DNA of 64,000 nucleotides from Bradysia coprophila (taxonomy: Eukaryota > Arthropoda > Insecta > Diptera > Sciaridae): the NCBI RefSeq assembly GCF_014529535.1, contig NW_023503375.1, positions 1,922,001 to 1,986,000 of the forward strand, read 5' to 3'. The translations under genes were made by a program, and so were the position numbers. The notes under the pieces are model-generated. The model was not told the DNA's origin and did not search any database. It saw only the letters and a program-made list of their open reading frames with translations. Shown piece after piece: positions 23,185 through 33,124 of this stretch; the first letter of the stretch is position 1, and each line of letters starts with the position of its first letter.

Positions 23185-23580
23185 TTATCCAGAGTAATCC
23201 ACAAAATTTCTTACATCAATGTGACTTCTGTACACGTACGCATAGTTACCGAACCGACTTACTTCAAGAAGAGAAGTGTTTAAAATGCTCGTTGGTATTC
23301 GAAAGTGTTTAGCTGTACGACCTTCAAAACCAATGTGTGCAGAGTAATTATCGAGAAGTACATCTGTAGCACTATTATTTGGAGTCAGACTGGTCAAATA
23401 TACACCAATTCCGTCAACAGCCCCTGTACCGTTTCCGTCTGACATCTTTTTGTTGGTGTTAGTAAAAATTTAATTTATTCATCTTCACTGAGAGAAATGT
23501 CTTACCCTGATATATCCTGATCTTTTGATAGCTTGGAGGCCCTCAATGGTCGTGTAATGAAAGAGATATTGTGGTAACAT
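23185..23580 (-). CDS. Predicted small ADP-ribosyltransferase, HYD1-like
   Basis: Two exons on the minus strand: 23580-23506 and 23445-23185. The 60-bp intron starts GTAAGA, has a TTTTTACTAAC branch-point match and ends AAAAAG; both exons join in phase 0. An in-frame TAA lies four codons upstream of the ATG. The product is 111 residues: an N-terminal LFHYTTIEGLQAIKRSGYIR, then GIGVYLTSLTP at residues 38-48, and a C-terminal YAYVYRSHIDV. The order HYT...G...I..SG.I, then G.GVYLT.L, then a final Y.Y....ID is what I expect of HYD1-signature ADP-ribosyltransferases, a family known mainly from bacterial polymorphic toxins with scattered eukaryotic members; these would transfer ADP-ribose from NAD+ to a target. 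No signal peptide or membrane segment, so probably cytosolic. The family call is from motif memory, not a search; the exon structure itself is well supported. Confidence 0.55.
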
Positions 23581-23599
23581 GATGAATGTTTATTTAAAA

Positions 23600-24411
23600 A
23601 CAATAAAAATGTGTTTAGGTCTGTGCTACACGCTCAAAAATGTTATAAACCCGAGTATGTGCACTTTATTTATATTCACCGATATCAGAAAGGTTGGCGG
23701 AAGTGACTGGTCGACATTTGATTTACTCACTAAAAGATAAAGACAGAGCTAAAACTGTCCCATAATCTTTAAAAACAACGTAGATAATGAATTGAATGGA
23801 CTCGCATAATGCTTTTTGGTATAACCATTCACTCACAATTTACAACTAAAGATTAAGAATTAAATTTCCTAAAAATAGGACTTGCCAACGCACTTTCTAT
23901 GAGAGGGCATTTACGCCGTAAGTGCGGTCGAAATTCAATATGGAAAGTGCAGAGGGCTTTCTAACGTAGCATCATTTTCATACAAGGAAATGTTGAAACG
24001 TATTTTTTGGTTCACTTTTTCATCGAATCATTCACTTAAAATTCAAATTTTAGGCACACTTACGGCGCCCTTGATTGCAATTAAATCTTTTGTGACAACC
24101 AATCATTGCGCACACACTTTGTAGTTATATTTTTTATTTTTTAATGACAAATTTTCGGATTCAAAACCAAAATTACATTTTCAATTTTTTATTTTCAAGC
24201 GTAGGTATTCGAAAATGCTGATAACATTGTTGACTAATCGTCTAGTGTACAACTTTGTCAACTATCCGGAGAAAAGCATTAAAAATTAAACAATATCCAT
24301 ATGGATTTTCTTTTATATGAAATTGCGTTTTATCGGTTGGCCGTGTTTCCCATAAATTGCTTACTTTAGCGTTGGGCTCCTTTAAGTGGACGCAATTTTT
24401 TGAATATAAAG
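23600..24411. other. No gene recognised
   Basis: AT-rich non-coding sequence upstream of the predicted ADP-ribosyltransferase gene. Its promoter would be here; I see no definite TATA or initiator element. Confidence 0.35.
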
Positions 24412-24534
24412 AATTGGTGTTAAAGTTAAATTTTTGCGTATCGGAGCCTTGAGCGTCACCCTTTCTGATATCAAAACTTTTGTAAGTAAATAACTTGCGT
24501 CACCCTTCCCCTTTTAAGGGGTTTTTGTCTGATT
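24412..24534 (+). repeat. Dispersed GATATC module, copy 1
   Basis: TAAAGAATTGGTGTTAAAGT, TTTTGCGTATCGGAGCCTTG, AGCGTCACCCTTTCTGATATC and ACTTGCGTCACCCTTCC occur here; the complement of the same series is at 32690-32850. Confidence 0.7.
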
Positions 24535-25282
24535 TACAATACCGATCGACAAAAAAAGTTTATAGCAACGCACTGCTCCTAGCATGAACATAAGAAATAT
24601 TTGGAGGCTGATGAAGTCACAGTAGGCACTGCGATTTTTTCATAAAGATCGATGACTTGTTTTCGTTGTATGAGTTAAAACACACAATACAATCAATCTT
24701 AAGCGGCAGCTCTCATCACAAAAGCCTCCAAATTGGACATTTGTCAAAGTAGTGTTCATGCTAGGAGCAGTGCGTTGTTTATAGAAATCGGATGACCGAG
24801 TCGTGAGTTAGACCCCTTGGTGTGAATCAGGTACAGGACGCGAAGCAGTTTTTAGGCATTGACTGTACCAATCAGGGAAAAAAGTTTATGAAATTCGACT
24901 CACCAAAGCGTGAGATAGGTCTCTTGGAGTGAGCTCATATCCGACTACTCGGCCATACAGTAAAGGTGGTGTTTTCTTTGTTAATATCTCGAGTAAACTT
25001 TGACCGAATTTCATGATTTTTTTTATGTTTGAAAGAATTAACGAATGTAAAGCGTCAGTACTATTTCCGGTCTACTAACAAAATGGCTGCCGGCAGCCAT
25101 ATTGGATTTAGTAAAAGTGAAATATGTTGGTAAAAATGGTACTTAGAGAGTTTCTGTTAACAGAGAAGTAATTGGAAATCTATATATAACTAAATACAGC
25201 TATATTGAGAGTAATGTGAGTTTCACATTATAAGCTTTTGATACGAATAGGTATTTCGTACGGGTCGGCTTTAGCTATGTTT
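24535..25282 (+). repeat. Dispersed repeat block, partner of 20521-21385
   Basis: Same order of shared blocks as 20521-21385, with smaller spacers. It is interrupted by the MITE at 24566-24777, which the partner lacks. Confidence 0.75.
24566..24777. mobile_element. 212-bp MITE, family C, with 7-bp duplication and an empty site
   Basis: The ends are exact 25-bp inverted repeats starting CAACGCACTGCTCCTAGC. The 7-bp duplication TTTATAG is at 24559-24565 and 24778-24784. The paralogous repeat near 20545 has AAGTTTATGGAAATCGG uninterrupted, which is the empty site. A second element with CAACGCACT ends and a 7-bp duplication is at 31474. Confidence 0.85.
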
Positions 25283-25500
25283 TTATAATACTTTTGCTAT
25301 TCGCACATTGTGAGAATAGTCACTTTATAATATTTCGGCTATTTCAGCGACGACCCAAAAATTCTTTTGGGAATATCTTTAAGATCATCGGTCCTTCATA
25401 ACTCATCTTCGAAAGTGATCTGAGGAATTTAATTCCTCGTCGATTTCGTTATCGTGGACTTGAGTAATTCTAAACGGATTTCCAGAAACTTTTTTTTAAT

Positions 25501-25647
25501 CAAGGAATGAACAAAGTGTGACAACCATTTTCTGTATTTAAGGTTTTTGGTCATACATTCTATGTATTTTCAATCATAGTAGTGAACATTGTGTGACAAA
25601 CATTTTAGAGTGTTTATCATTCGTAAGACCCAAGACTTTCAGTCAAG
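25501..25647 (+). repeat. Partner copy of 22985-23133
   Basis: Nearly identical to 22985-23133. The match stops at GTCAAGG, immediately before the decayed LINE, which marks the probable LINE junction. Confidence 0.85.
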
Positions 25648-27170
25648 GGAATAATTTTCCAGAAACATACGATAAACAAAACAATCTTAACTACGATTTA
25701 AAGACAATGTACATTCATTTATCTAATGTCATGAACTACCGTGCGGTTTCTATTTTATGCGCGGTATCGAAAGTCTTTGAGAAGCTGCTGTTTACCGTCC
25801 TGTTCGAAAAATTTAAAAAAATACATACATCCATCCCAGCACGGTTTTCTCGTTAAAAGGTCGACACAAACAAACTTAATGGAATTCGTGACGTCGGTAT
25901 CCCAGTCGATGGCGAAAGGTGGTCAAGTTGATGTACTTTACACCGATTTCTCCAAGGCGTTTGGCCGTATCGACCACGACATTCTACTCAAGAAACTATT
26001 AAAGTTTGGATTCAGCAAACCCTTAGTAACATGGTTCCAATCATATCTATCGGAGCGTTCGTTGTTCGTATCAATTGGAGGTGGAAAGTCAAAAAAGATA
26101 ACTCCGACTTCTGGTGTGCCTCAAGGTTCAATAAATGGGCCCGTTTTTGTTCACCATATTCGGCAATGATCTACTTCAGTCATTGGAAACGTCGTTCGGA
26201 TTCGCTGACGATCTCAAGCTGCTCAGAAAAGTTGACAACGGCGGGGATTGCTACATTTTTCAACTGGAAATGAATCGATTGCGCAAATGGTGGACCCTGA
26301 ACCGACTAGACATGAATGTAAAAAAATGTGCTATCATGTCATTCACCCACAAAGCTGAAATCAACAGGCTGGAATATCAATATAAAATTGGGGACGACAT
26401 TCTTCTAAGAGTACGATCGAAACTGGATCTGGGTGTTATGATCGACGATAAATTATCTTTCAAAGAACACGTAAGCATGACAACACGGAAAGCCTATCAA
26501 ATGCTCGGGTTCATCTTTCGATGTGGTAAATACTTTAAGTCTAGGGAGAGTTTGCTTGTCCTGTACAACTCGCTTGTTCGAAGCCGACTTGAATATTGTG
26601 CTTCAGTTTGGAATCCGACATACAAAGATCGCATTGAGATCATCGAAAATGTTCAACGCACGAATATGTTGTTTTACAAGTTTCGAATCCCAAAAGTAGA
26701 TTACGTAAATAGATGTCGGCACCTCCAACTGCATTCACTGGCGAACAGGAGACTGGAAAATGATGAAATAGTTTTGTAAAAACTGATTCGTGACGGGATT
26801 GACTCTTCTCTAATTCGTCAACTGTCGTACCACAATAGAAGTCGTGACACTCGGCAAAACAATCGGGTCTTCTATTCCATACAGTGGAGCAGCAACATTG
26901 TACGTAATGAGCCTCTTCATCGGATGCAAGAAAATCAAGACGAATATTTCTCAGATGTTGATATAATTAATGGGAGGTTTGATTGGTTTAAGAAAACGGT
27001 TAGAGCTAAATTTAATAACTGATTAACAATGTGACTGGATTAGAAATTAGCAATGATCTGGATTTGGATTTTCGTTATGATAATTTGTGTTTGTTTAGTT
27101 TAAGATTAATATGTTATTGGGCTGAAAAAGTCTGTTTATTGATCTATAAATAAATAAATTTAAAAAAAAC
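25648..27170 (+). pseudogene. Decayed Jockey-superfamily LINE
   Basis: A broken reverse transcriptase reading in at least three frames. The first frame gives MNYRAVSILCAVSKVFEKLL; a shift gives HPSQHGFLVKRSTQTNLMEF, LYTDFSKAFGRIDHDILLKK and TPTSGVPQGSINGPV; another shift gives FGFADDLKLL (the FADD catalytic box) and the C-terminal NRLDMNVKKCAIMSF and SLVRSRLEYCASVWNP blocks. A stop at 26777-26779 interrupts the frame, and the natural end is the TGA at about 27020. The 3' end is an ATAAATAAATAAATTT tail. The 5' portion, including any endonuclease, is absent. Not functional. Confidence 0.85.
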
Positions 27171-27221
27171 GTATTTTTAGGCTAAGTACAAAGCTTTGCT
27201 AAGTATCAACACTTAAATAAT

Positions 27222-27977
27222 TCAGCTACACATGGCATGTTTTCCGCCATCCACCGGCAAACAGCAGCCAGTAATAAAGCTTGCTGTATCACCGGCCAAA
27301 AATAAAATAGCCGACGAAACTTCAGATGTGTCGCCATGGCGTCCCATAGCATGAGTCAATTTACATTTTTCCAAAAAAGCAGCAAAATCTTCATCCGTCA
27401 TTCCAAGTTTTTTATGCATTCCAGTGCCAATCGTTCCTGGATTCACTGAATTTACCCGAATCCCTTTGCTGGCCAAATCCAAGGCTGTACATCTGGTGAA
27501 CTGATCCAATGCCGCCTTTGAGACACAGTAAGAAATGGCGTTCGGAAATGACCTCAAGCCAGTGATACTCGATACGTTAACTATGTTACCTTTTGTCTTA
27601 ATTAAATGTGGTATGGCCCGTTTGGTCAATTTAAACACTGAGCGAACATTTACATCCATCAAATCGTCGAAGTCGCTGATTTCAATATCTTCGACTGAAC
27701 CCTTTTGTAACACTCCGGCATTATTGATTAGAATGTCTATCTGGCCGAAACGTTCAATGGTTTTATTTATCACTGAATCTTCATGTTTTGTAATGTCGGC
27801 GATAATATTTAATGCCTCGACATTGGCAGGAAGTTCATTGCGAACTTTATTTAAGTTTGCCTCATTACGACCAACCAAAACAACCTTAGCAGCTTCATTG
27901 GCAAAACGTTTCACAACATCCGCACCGATTCCAGAAGAAGCGCCTGTTACAATGACAACTTTATTCAGAAAACTCAT
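27222..27977 (-). CDS. Short-chain dehydrogenase/reductase, classical type
   Basis: A 251-residue, intronless NAD(P)-dependent oxidoreductase. The Rossmann glycine motif TGASSGIG is at residues 11-18 and NNAG at 85-88. The catalytic tetrad is Asn110, Ser137 (in VNVSS), Tyr150 and Lys154 (YCVSK), all present, followed by NPG at 179-181. Length and motifs match the classical SDR family; the closest named relatives by memory are 3-oxoacyl-ACP-reductase-like fly proteins, but substrate cannot be read from sequence. No signal peptide or C-terminal membrane segment, so probably cytosolic. I chose the ATG at 27975-27977; a longer frame upstream would need a TTG start and has no matching SDR sequence. 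Confidence 0.92.
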   Translation of the reverse strand: MSFLNKVVIVTGASSGIGADVVKRFANEAAKVVLVGRNEANLNKVRNELPANVEALNIIADITKHEDSVINKTIERFGQIDILINNAGVLQKGSVEDIEISDFDDLMDVNVRSVFKLTKRAIPHLIKTKGNIVNVSSITGLRSFPNAISYCVSKAALDQFTRCTALDLASKGIRVNSVNPGTIGTGMHKKLGMTDEDFAAFLEKCKLTHAMGRHGDTSEVSSAILFLAGDTASFITGCCLPVDGGKHAMCS

Positions 27978-28399
27978 TTTATAACAAATTAAATTTAACA
28001 GATAAATGAACCGAATGAAATTGAATTTCTGCAACGCACTGTGCTTTGATTTCTGCCTAAAAGATCAAGATTTACACAGTTCCTTTCACAGCTGTTTTTG
28101 TTTGTAAACAAATATTGTGTTGAAATGTCAAATTTTGAACTTGACACCTTGAATGTTTTGCGACATAGCGCCAAAATATTCAATTTTTAAATCTACGAAA
28201 TTCATTTGTGAGATTATTGAGTGTTATTAAATATCAAAACGTCCTAAGTCCATTCCTATCTATCCTTTTAGGAATATATCAAAATTTAGTAATAATTTTG
28301 CAAAATATCAAGAGAAGCTGCACGTTAGTAAGCGAGTCCACACTACAAAAAAGTAAAAAAAAAAAAAAAAATTAGGGACTAAGGAACATATATACAGCA
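27978..28399. other. Upstream region of the dehydrogenase gene
   Basis: Presumed 5' UTR and promoter. No clear TATA box. A homopolymer A run lies at about 28353-28370. Nothing else recognised. Confidence 0.35.
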
Positions 28400-28856
28400 A
28401 CTTTTTGAAAATTTCCAAAATGGAAATAATGACGAGAACATCGATGACGACACATTGGTAAAGTTTGGAGATGAAGTCTTTGACAGGGTCGACAGTTATG
28501 TATACCTCGGCCACAAACTGAAACTCGGTTTAGACATTCAAAACGCTGAAATAAAACGAAGAATTGGACTTCGTTGGGCAGCTTTTGGTAAACTTAGATC
28601 GATTCTTCAAGAAGCAACATGAACAATAGTCTGAAACGTAAAGTATTCGATTCGTGCGTCCTTCTAGTTCAGACATACTGCGCTGAAACACTTACGTTGA
28701 CCAAAACATCAGCAAATAAACTGCGAGTAGCTTAGATATCAATTCAACAGCAAGTAGAAATTGGCAGCAATGGATGGTACAAAATGGAAGGAGCTAGGGG
28801 AGGCCTACAAATAGAAGTGGATATAAACAGGATGAATAAGAAGAAGAAGATGAGCC
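28400..28856 (+). pseudogene. RTE-like LINE 3' fragment with (AAG)n tail
   Basis: Broken coding remnants in the plus direction: FGDEVFDRVDSYVYLGHKL, AEIKRRIGLRWAAFGKL, then after a frame change NSLKRKVFDSCVLLVQTY and AETLTLTKTSANKLRVA. The series of YLG, then RRI..W..FG.L, then KRKVF..C, then ETLTLTK is the C-terminal half of RTE/CR1-type reverse transcriptases. The tail is AAGAAGAAGAAG at about 28840, typical of RTE trinucleotide tails. Stops at several places; dead. Confidence 0.75.
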
Positions 28857-29204
28857 ATCATACCGCAGGACTTGATTACTTTGGCGAACTTTCGACTAAG
28901 AAAAGGCTTATAGGGAAGGAGTAGCGCTCGTACGTTTTCAACATTTATATACGTATGATAGGCTTGTCCGGCAGCATTACAAGGCAACGAGTCGGCAACG
29001 ATAAATCAGTTACCATTTAGTGGACAGTAAGCGGAAAAATTCAAAAACGAAGACAGAAGATTTCCCGCGTTAGAGTCCACGCTTTTCTTATAAATTTTCC
29101 GCTGAATAATGTTTTCCATTAATCTGAACCCAATGCAATCGAAAGCGACCTTACTAATTGGCAACATTATTTGCAGTAAAAAGTCAATCAGAATTCTTGG
29201 CTTC
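28857..29204. other. Non-coding gap, 3' flank of Diedel-like gene
   Basis: No gene recognised; short minus-strand frames at 28805-29302 have no motif. Confidence 0.35.
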
Positions 29205-29210
29205 TTTATT
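29205..29210 (-). promoter_or_regulatory. Poly(A) signal of the Diedel-like gene
   Basis: AATAAA on the minus strand, 31 bp past the stop codon of the Diedel-like gene. Confidence 0.6.
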
Positions 29211-29240
29211 GAGCGCATACAAAAAACTGTGTACAAGGTT

Positions 29241-29963
29241 TTAAAGTACTTTGTGCTTGTCTTGTCTGGTGAAGTTGTGTGTTTTAACGAAGTTTTGCAC
29301 AATTGTCTCTTTAGTCACTCCATTTTTGGAACGACATCCATTGTCGCAATTACAACCGAATATATTACAAGATCCTACGCCACAATTGATTTGCAGACTA
29401 CTAGGCACAGTCTCGCCATCGAAGCAGAAATATGTGATGCACTTCTTTTTGTATTGATCGGCATCGTTACGAATCCAATAATCGTTGTTGTCAATGGCAT
29501 TCAAGAAAAAAGTAATTCCTGGAACGTAATGGAGCGGTCCAGCTGCAACAGTGTTTATTTCGGTTTCTGCTGGTGAATCTACACAAACGTGTTCAATGAT
29601 CGCCGCTGTGGAGCAACATTCTGCGTCCACATCATTTGCAGATAACACGATCAATAAGACGGTGACAGAAATTATACTCGTAACTAGAGATTTTGCCACT
29701 GCATAAAAAACAAATCAAATTCAATTTAAGTGTGAGAGAGAGAAAGCGTTATGATTTTTTATTTTGGTGAAATGTTTAGAGAGTGTTCATAAAAATGATG
29801 TGACACAGAAATCGTCTTTTACAGACTCCCCACCCCCCGTTTGTCACACTTTTTCAGAGTCCCTCCCCCCTAAAAGTGTGGCATCATTTATTAACGCTAC
29901 TTTATGAGTTATTGGGATGTTAGTGTGCGTAGACATGTCTATCTATTTGAAAGATTTCTTACT
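29241..29963 (-). CDS. Diedel-family secreted cysteine-rich protein
   Basis: A 152-residue secreted protein. Residues 1-26 form a signal peptide (hydrophobic SIISVTVLLIVLS core, cut after VDA), and the mature chain starts ECC. The key block is CGVGSCNIFGCNCDNGC, which matches the core signature of Drosophila Diedel; ten cysteines are present, the number in Diedel, suggesting five disulfides. Diedel is a secreted cytokine in flies that damps the IMD immune pathway during infection, and insect DNA viruses carry homologues. This protein is longer than the fly one (about 115 residues) because of an insertion between the third and fourth cysteines. The start codon is split: A at 29963 is followed by a GTAAGA donor, and the exon resumes with TG at 29698 after a TTTTTTATGCAG acceptor, giving ACAATGGC; the main coding exon is 29698-29241. 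The intron (29962-29699) holds a MITE. Confidence 0.85.
29779..29905. mobile_element. MITE in the Diedel-like intron
   Basis: Imperfect inverted ends: GTTCATAAAAATGATGTGACAC at the left pairs with GTGTGGCATCATTTATTAAC at the right, around a C-rich centre. Non-coding. Confidence 0.55.
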
Positions 29964-30273
29964 TGTTTCTAATATGAAATTGTTAAGATCGATGGTTCTG
30001 TATCGCTTCTGGATTGCAAAAACAAACGTCTCTGTTTTCGATGATTATCGACCTTTAATTAAATGAAAATTTCTGTTAATGTTCCACTAAATACAAAAAC
30101 TCCAAAATCGATCAATGTTGTATGTGAAATATTTGCGATCAAGATCATCTGTGACCCATTATTGAAGACCATTCGACGTGACGCATTAACGTACATCGAA
30201 AAATCAATTCACGCAAAGGCAGGAATTTTTAACTTCAAAATTTGGTAAACACAATTCAATGAAAATATACTTA

Positions 30274-30393
30274 GGCTGCGAGCGCACTTACGCCGTTTAG
30301 CACTCCGTTTACGAGTGAACAATGGAAGCTCCTCCCACTTTCCATTGTTAAAACGTAAACGGAGAGCTAAACGGTGTAAGTGCGCTCGCAGCT
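30274..30393. mobile_element. Harbinger-like MITE, family H
   Basis: A 120-bp palindrome with ends (A/G)GCTGCGAGCGCACTTAC, flanked on both sides by TTA (30271-30273 and 30394-30396). The interior has the family's ACTCCGTTTACG. Confidence 0.75.
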
Positions 30394-30396
30394 TTA

Positions 30397-31466
30397 TGAT
30401 TCAAAGATCGTGTAATATAGGATGTGTATATAGGAGGAATAGTAAAGAAGGAAATAAAAGAATTTTTTTTAATACGTTGCCTGTATACGTGCCGCACGTA
30501 TATTTACGTGCTGAAAGTATATTTATAAAAATGTATTGATATTCGCATACAAGTACATATTCGTGCTGGAAAAGTATTATAGACTGACGTCGGTTTCGGC
30601 GGATATAACGTATGTTATACGCCTAGAACGTCCAACTTTTTTCTGGGTGCGGACGAAAGAACGAACGAACGGAATACGTAGGTGAAATTCATCAACTTGA
30701 AAATGTAAGAAATTTGATTTTCACTTGCAAAATTAGAATTTTCAAAGTGGAAAATCTCGACTCCCTGTGGACCGATTTTGATGATCCAAAAGACGATTCT
30801 TCTTAGAATTTAACTAGGACATTGAAAAAATTATTTGGTGGAATTTGGACAAAAAAGGGGAAACTAAAAAGTTGCTGTGTATATCGTGACGCACCAAAAA
30901 AAATTTTTTGTAGTTTTGGAGAAACCTAGTACTAACGCCCATAATAATCCACAGAACAAGAGATCATTATACTGAGAACAAAATATTTGACAATTCGACT
31001 GAAAACAGAATGTTTAATTTATGATAAATTTCTTGCATTTCGGTGTACTTAAAAAGTTACACTTGAGGAATTTGTGAAACAATTTTTGCAACCAAATTTT
31101 ACAAACATTGGACCAAAATTTTTTATTTACTGCTAATGCAGTACTGCTAAATCCCCTTTTAAGGATTTTTTTTCCTGGCGAATACATTGCGAATACACAA
31201 CACACTCATTGAAAAATCACAACAACAAAGCTGAACGTTCTTCATATATGAACGAAATTTAGATACATACCAAATCGCCTCTTTCACACAATTACCTTCA
31301 CACAAAAAATCAAATTTTTATTACCACTGACTGTGGTGTTTCAAATATTCCAACTACTCACTGACCACTTAGTTGAGCGGCTTTTATACATTAATTTTTG
31401 TGATAATTATGTGATAATAAAAACGCCAAAAACACGTTACATTTAAAAATGATAGCAGGTAATTCT
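30397..31466. other. No gene recognised
   Basis: AT-rich non-coding sequence. Frames at 30315-30539 and 31014-31205 show no motif. A small palindrome ATAACGTATGTTAT is at about 30604. Confidence 0.4.
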
Positions 31467-31473
31467 ATTTTAA

Positions 31474-31635
31474 CAACGCACTTCAAGCAAAAGTCGTACT
31501 CTAAATAGGGTACTGAAACTCGACAGTGCTCCATACAAAATTTTACACTGTAAAAAGAGTTGGCATAAAATTTCATACAAAATATTACTCTATTTGACAG
31601 CTGTCATTAATAGCACTTTTGCTTGAAGTGCGTTG
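31474..31635. mobile_element. 162-bp MITE, family C
   Basis: Exact inverted ends of 21 bp starting CAACGCACTTCAAGCAAAAG. The 7-bp duplication ATTTTAA is exact at 31467-31473 and 31636-31642. Shares the CAACGCACT terminus and the 7-bp duplication length with the element at 24566. Confidence 0.85.
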
Positions 31636-31734
31636 ATTTTAATCATTTTCTAGCGACATGGCACTGTAAACTTGGCTAGTTTATAAATAAATGAACTTGT
31701 ACTTGATTGCGTAGATCAAAGGTAATTAATATTT

Positions 31735-32565
31735 TTCCCCCTTGGCCCCCACGACTCTTAAAGTATGATAATCAGGGCGTTAATACGAGTTCAACACGCA
31801 CGTCTCATAAGGTTCGAAATTGGCCGAGATATTGCATTTCAAAATCTAGATTTTTGTATGGGAAAGGTCAGATTTGACCCATTCTGAAATGATGAATTTT
31901 ACCAACCTTTTCTTGTTTGTTTGTTTGTTTGCTTGTGGAATCTATCTCGAAAACGGCGCCTACGATTTTGCTGACTTTTGACAAAAAAAATTTGGGTCGA
32001 CATGATCTCGTTTAGGAGCTAGGCCTTTCGGAAGTTCCCATACAAGCCTCATATATTTACATGTAAAATGAACGTTTTATGTGTGTGTGTTTTTCTATTG
32101 ATATGTAGGCTGTTTGGAGATGAAATTGGAATGTTTTTTACTTCAGTTTTGGAGTAGAATGCACCGTATGTGCAAAAACTGGAAAAATTTGGTCACTATC
32201 AGTTTTTAGATTTATCTCCGGAATTATGGCAGATGTAACGTTCGTTTCTTCGGCAAAGTCTCAGAGTTTTGAGAGTACAATATGGCCCTATCTCGGGAAC
32301 TGTAACAGATGGAACTTTCGTTTCTTCGACAAAGTCTTAGAGTTTTGAGAGTAGAATAGGGCAGTATGTACAAAAACTGGAAAAATTTGGTCACTATCTC
32401 AGGAACTATGGCAGATGGAGAATTGGTCTCTCCGGCAAAGTCTCAAAATATTGGGAGTGGAATACGGGCGAAATGATCAAAACTGGAAAAGTGTTTCAAT
32501 TTTAAGGTTGGTGTCTTCGACAAAGTCTCAGTTTTTTAGAAGCAGAAAACAGTGGCAAATATGAA
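31735..32565 (+). repeat. Dispersed module plus satellite-like array, copy 2
   Basis: The first part matches 17815-18060 (AATACGAGTTCAACACGC, CGTCTCATAAGGTTCG, GGCCGAGATATTGCATTTC). From about 32200 the block CAGATGTAACGTTCGTTTCTTCGGCAAAGTCTCAGAGTTTTG recurs three or four times with spacings near 75-105 bp. It is related to the reverse-oriented block at 35335-35640. Confidence 0.65.
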
Positions 32566-32689
32566 AATTGTCGGGTAGTTGGAATTTCCTGTTTCAAATG
32601 TGGTTTTGGTATTATCTTTTGTGTTACATGACATATAATACTGCTTTCTTCGTCTCTAAATAAAAACTTTTGATATGTTATAACTGGCG

Positions 32690-32850
32690 CTTTAACCTTA
32701 AAACTTATAAAAGTACTGATATCAGACAAAAACCTCTTAGAAGAGGAAGGGTGACGCAAGTCCTTTACTTACAAAAGTATTGATATCAGAAAGGGTGACG
32801 CTCAAGGCTCCGATACGCAAGAATTTAACTTTAACACCAATTCTTTATAT
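32690..32850 (-). repeat. Dispersed GATATC module, copy 2, inverted
   Basis: Reverse complement of 24412-24534, sharing GGTGACGCTCAAGGCTCCG and TTTAACACCAATTCTTTATA. It borders the left palindrome cluster. Confidence 0.7.
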
Positions 32851-32866
32851 TAAAAAAATGGTTGAT

Positions 32867-33092
32867 GCTATTTGCACAATGTGCAAATAGTCTCTTTATA
32901 ATAATTTGGCTATTTGCACAATGTGCAAATAGTCTCTTTATAATACTTTGGCTATTTGCACACGGTGCAAATAGTCTTTTTATAATACAAATTCTATTTG
33001 CACTGTGTGCAAATAGCCAAAGTATTATAAAGAGACTATTTGCACACGGTGCAAATAGACAAAGTATATAAAAGAGACTATTTGCACACTGA
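32867..33092. repeat. Left cluster of 27-bp palindromes
   Basis: Five or six copies of a near-perfect palindrome, (G)CTATTTGCACnnnGTGCAAATAG(T), spaced by 10-20 bp AT-rich linkers reading TTTATAATA. Towards the right the linkers appear as their complement, so the cluster as a whole is also inverted. Confidence 0.85.
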
Positions 33093-33124
33093 AGCTTTAT
33101 TTTCGTTCATAAGATTTTTTTTTC

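Noticed and set aside
27978-28034. Longer start of the dehydrogenase (adds MQKFNFIRFIYLLNLICYK)
   Set aside because: Would need a TTG start, and the added residues do not match the SDR family, whereas the ATG at 27977 starts directly before the nucleotide-binding fold.
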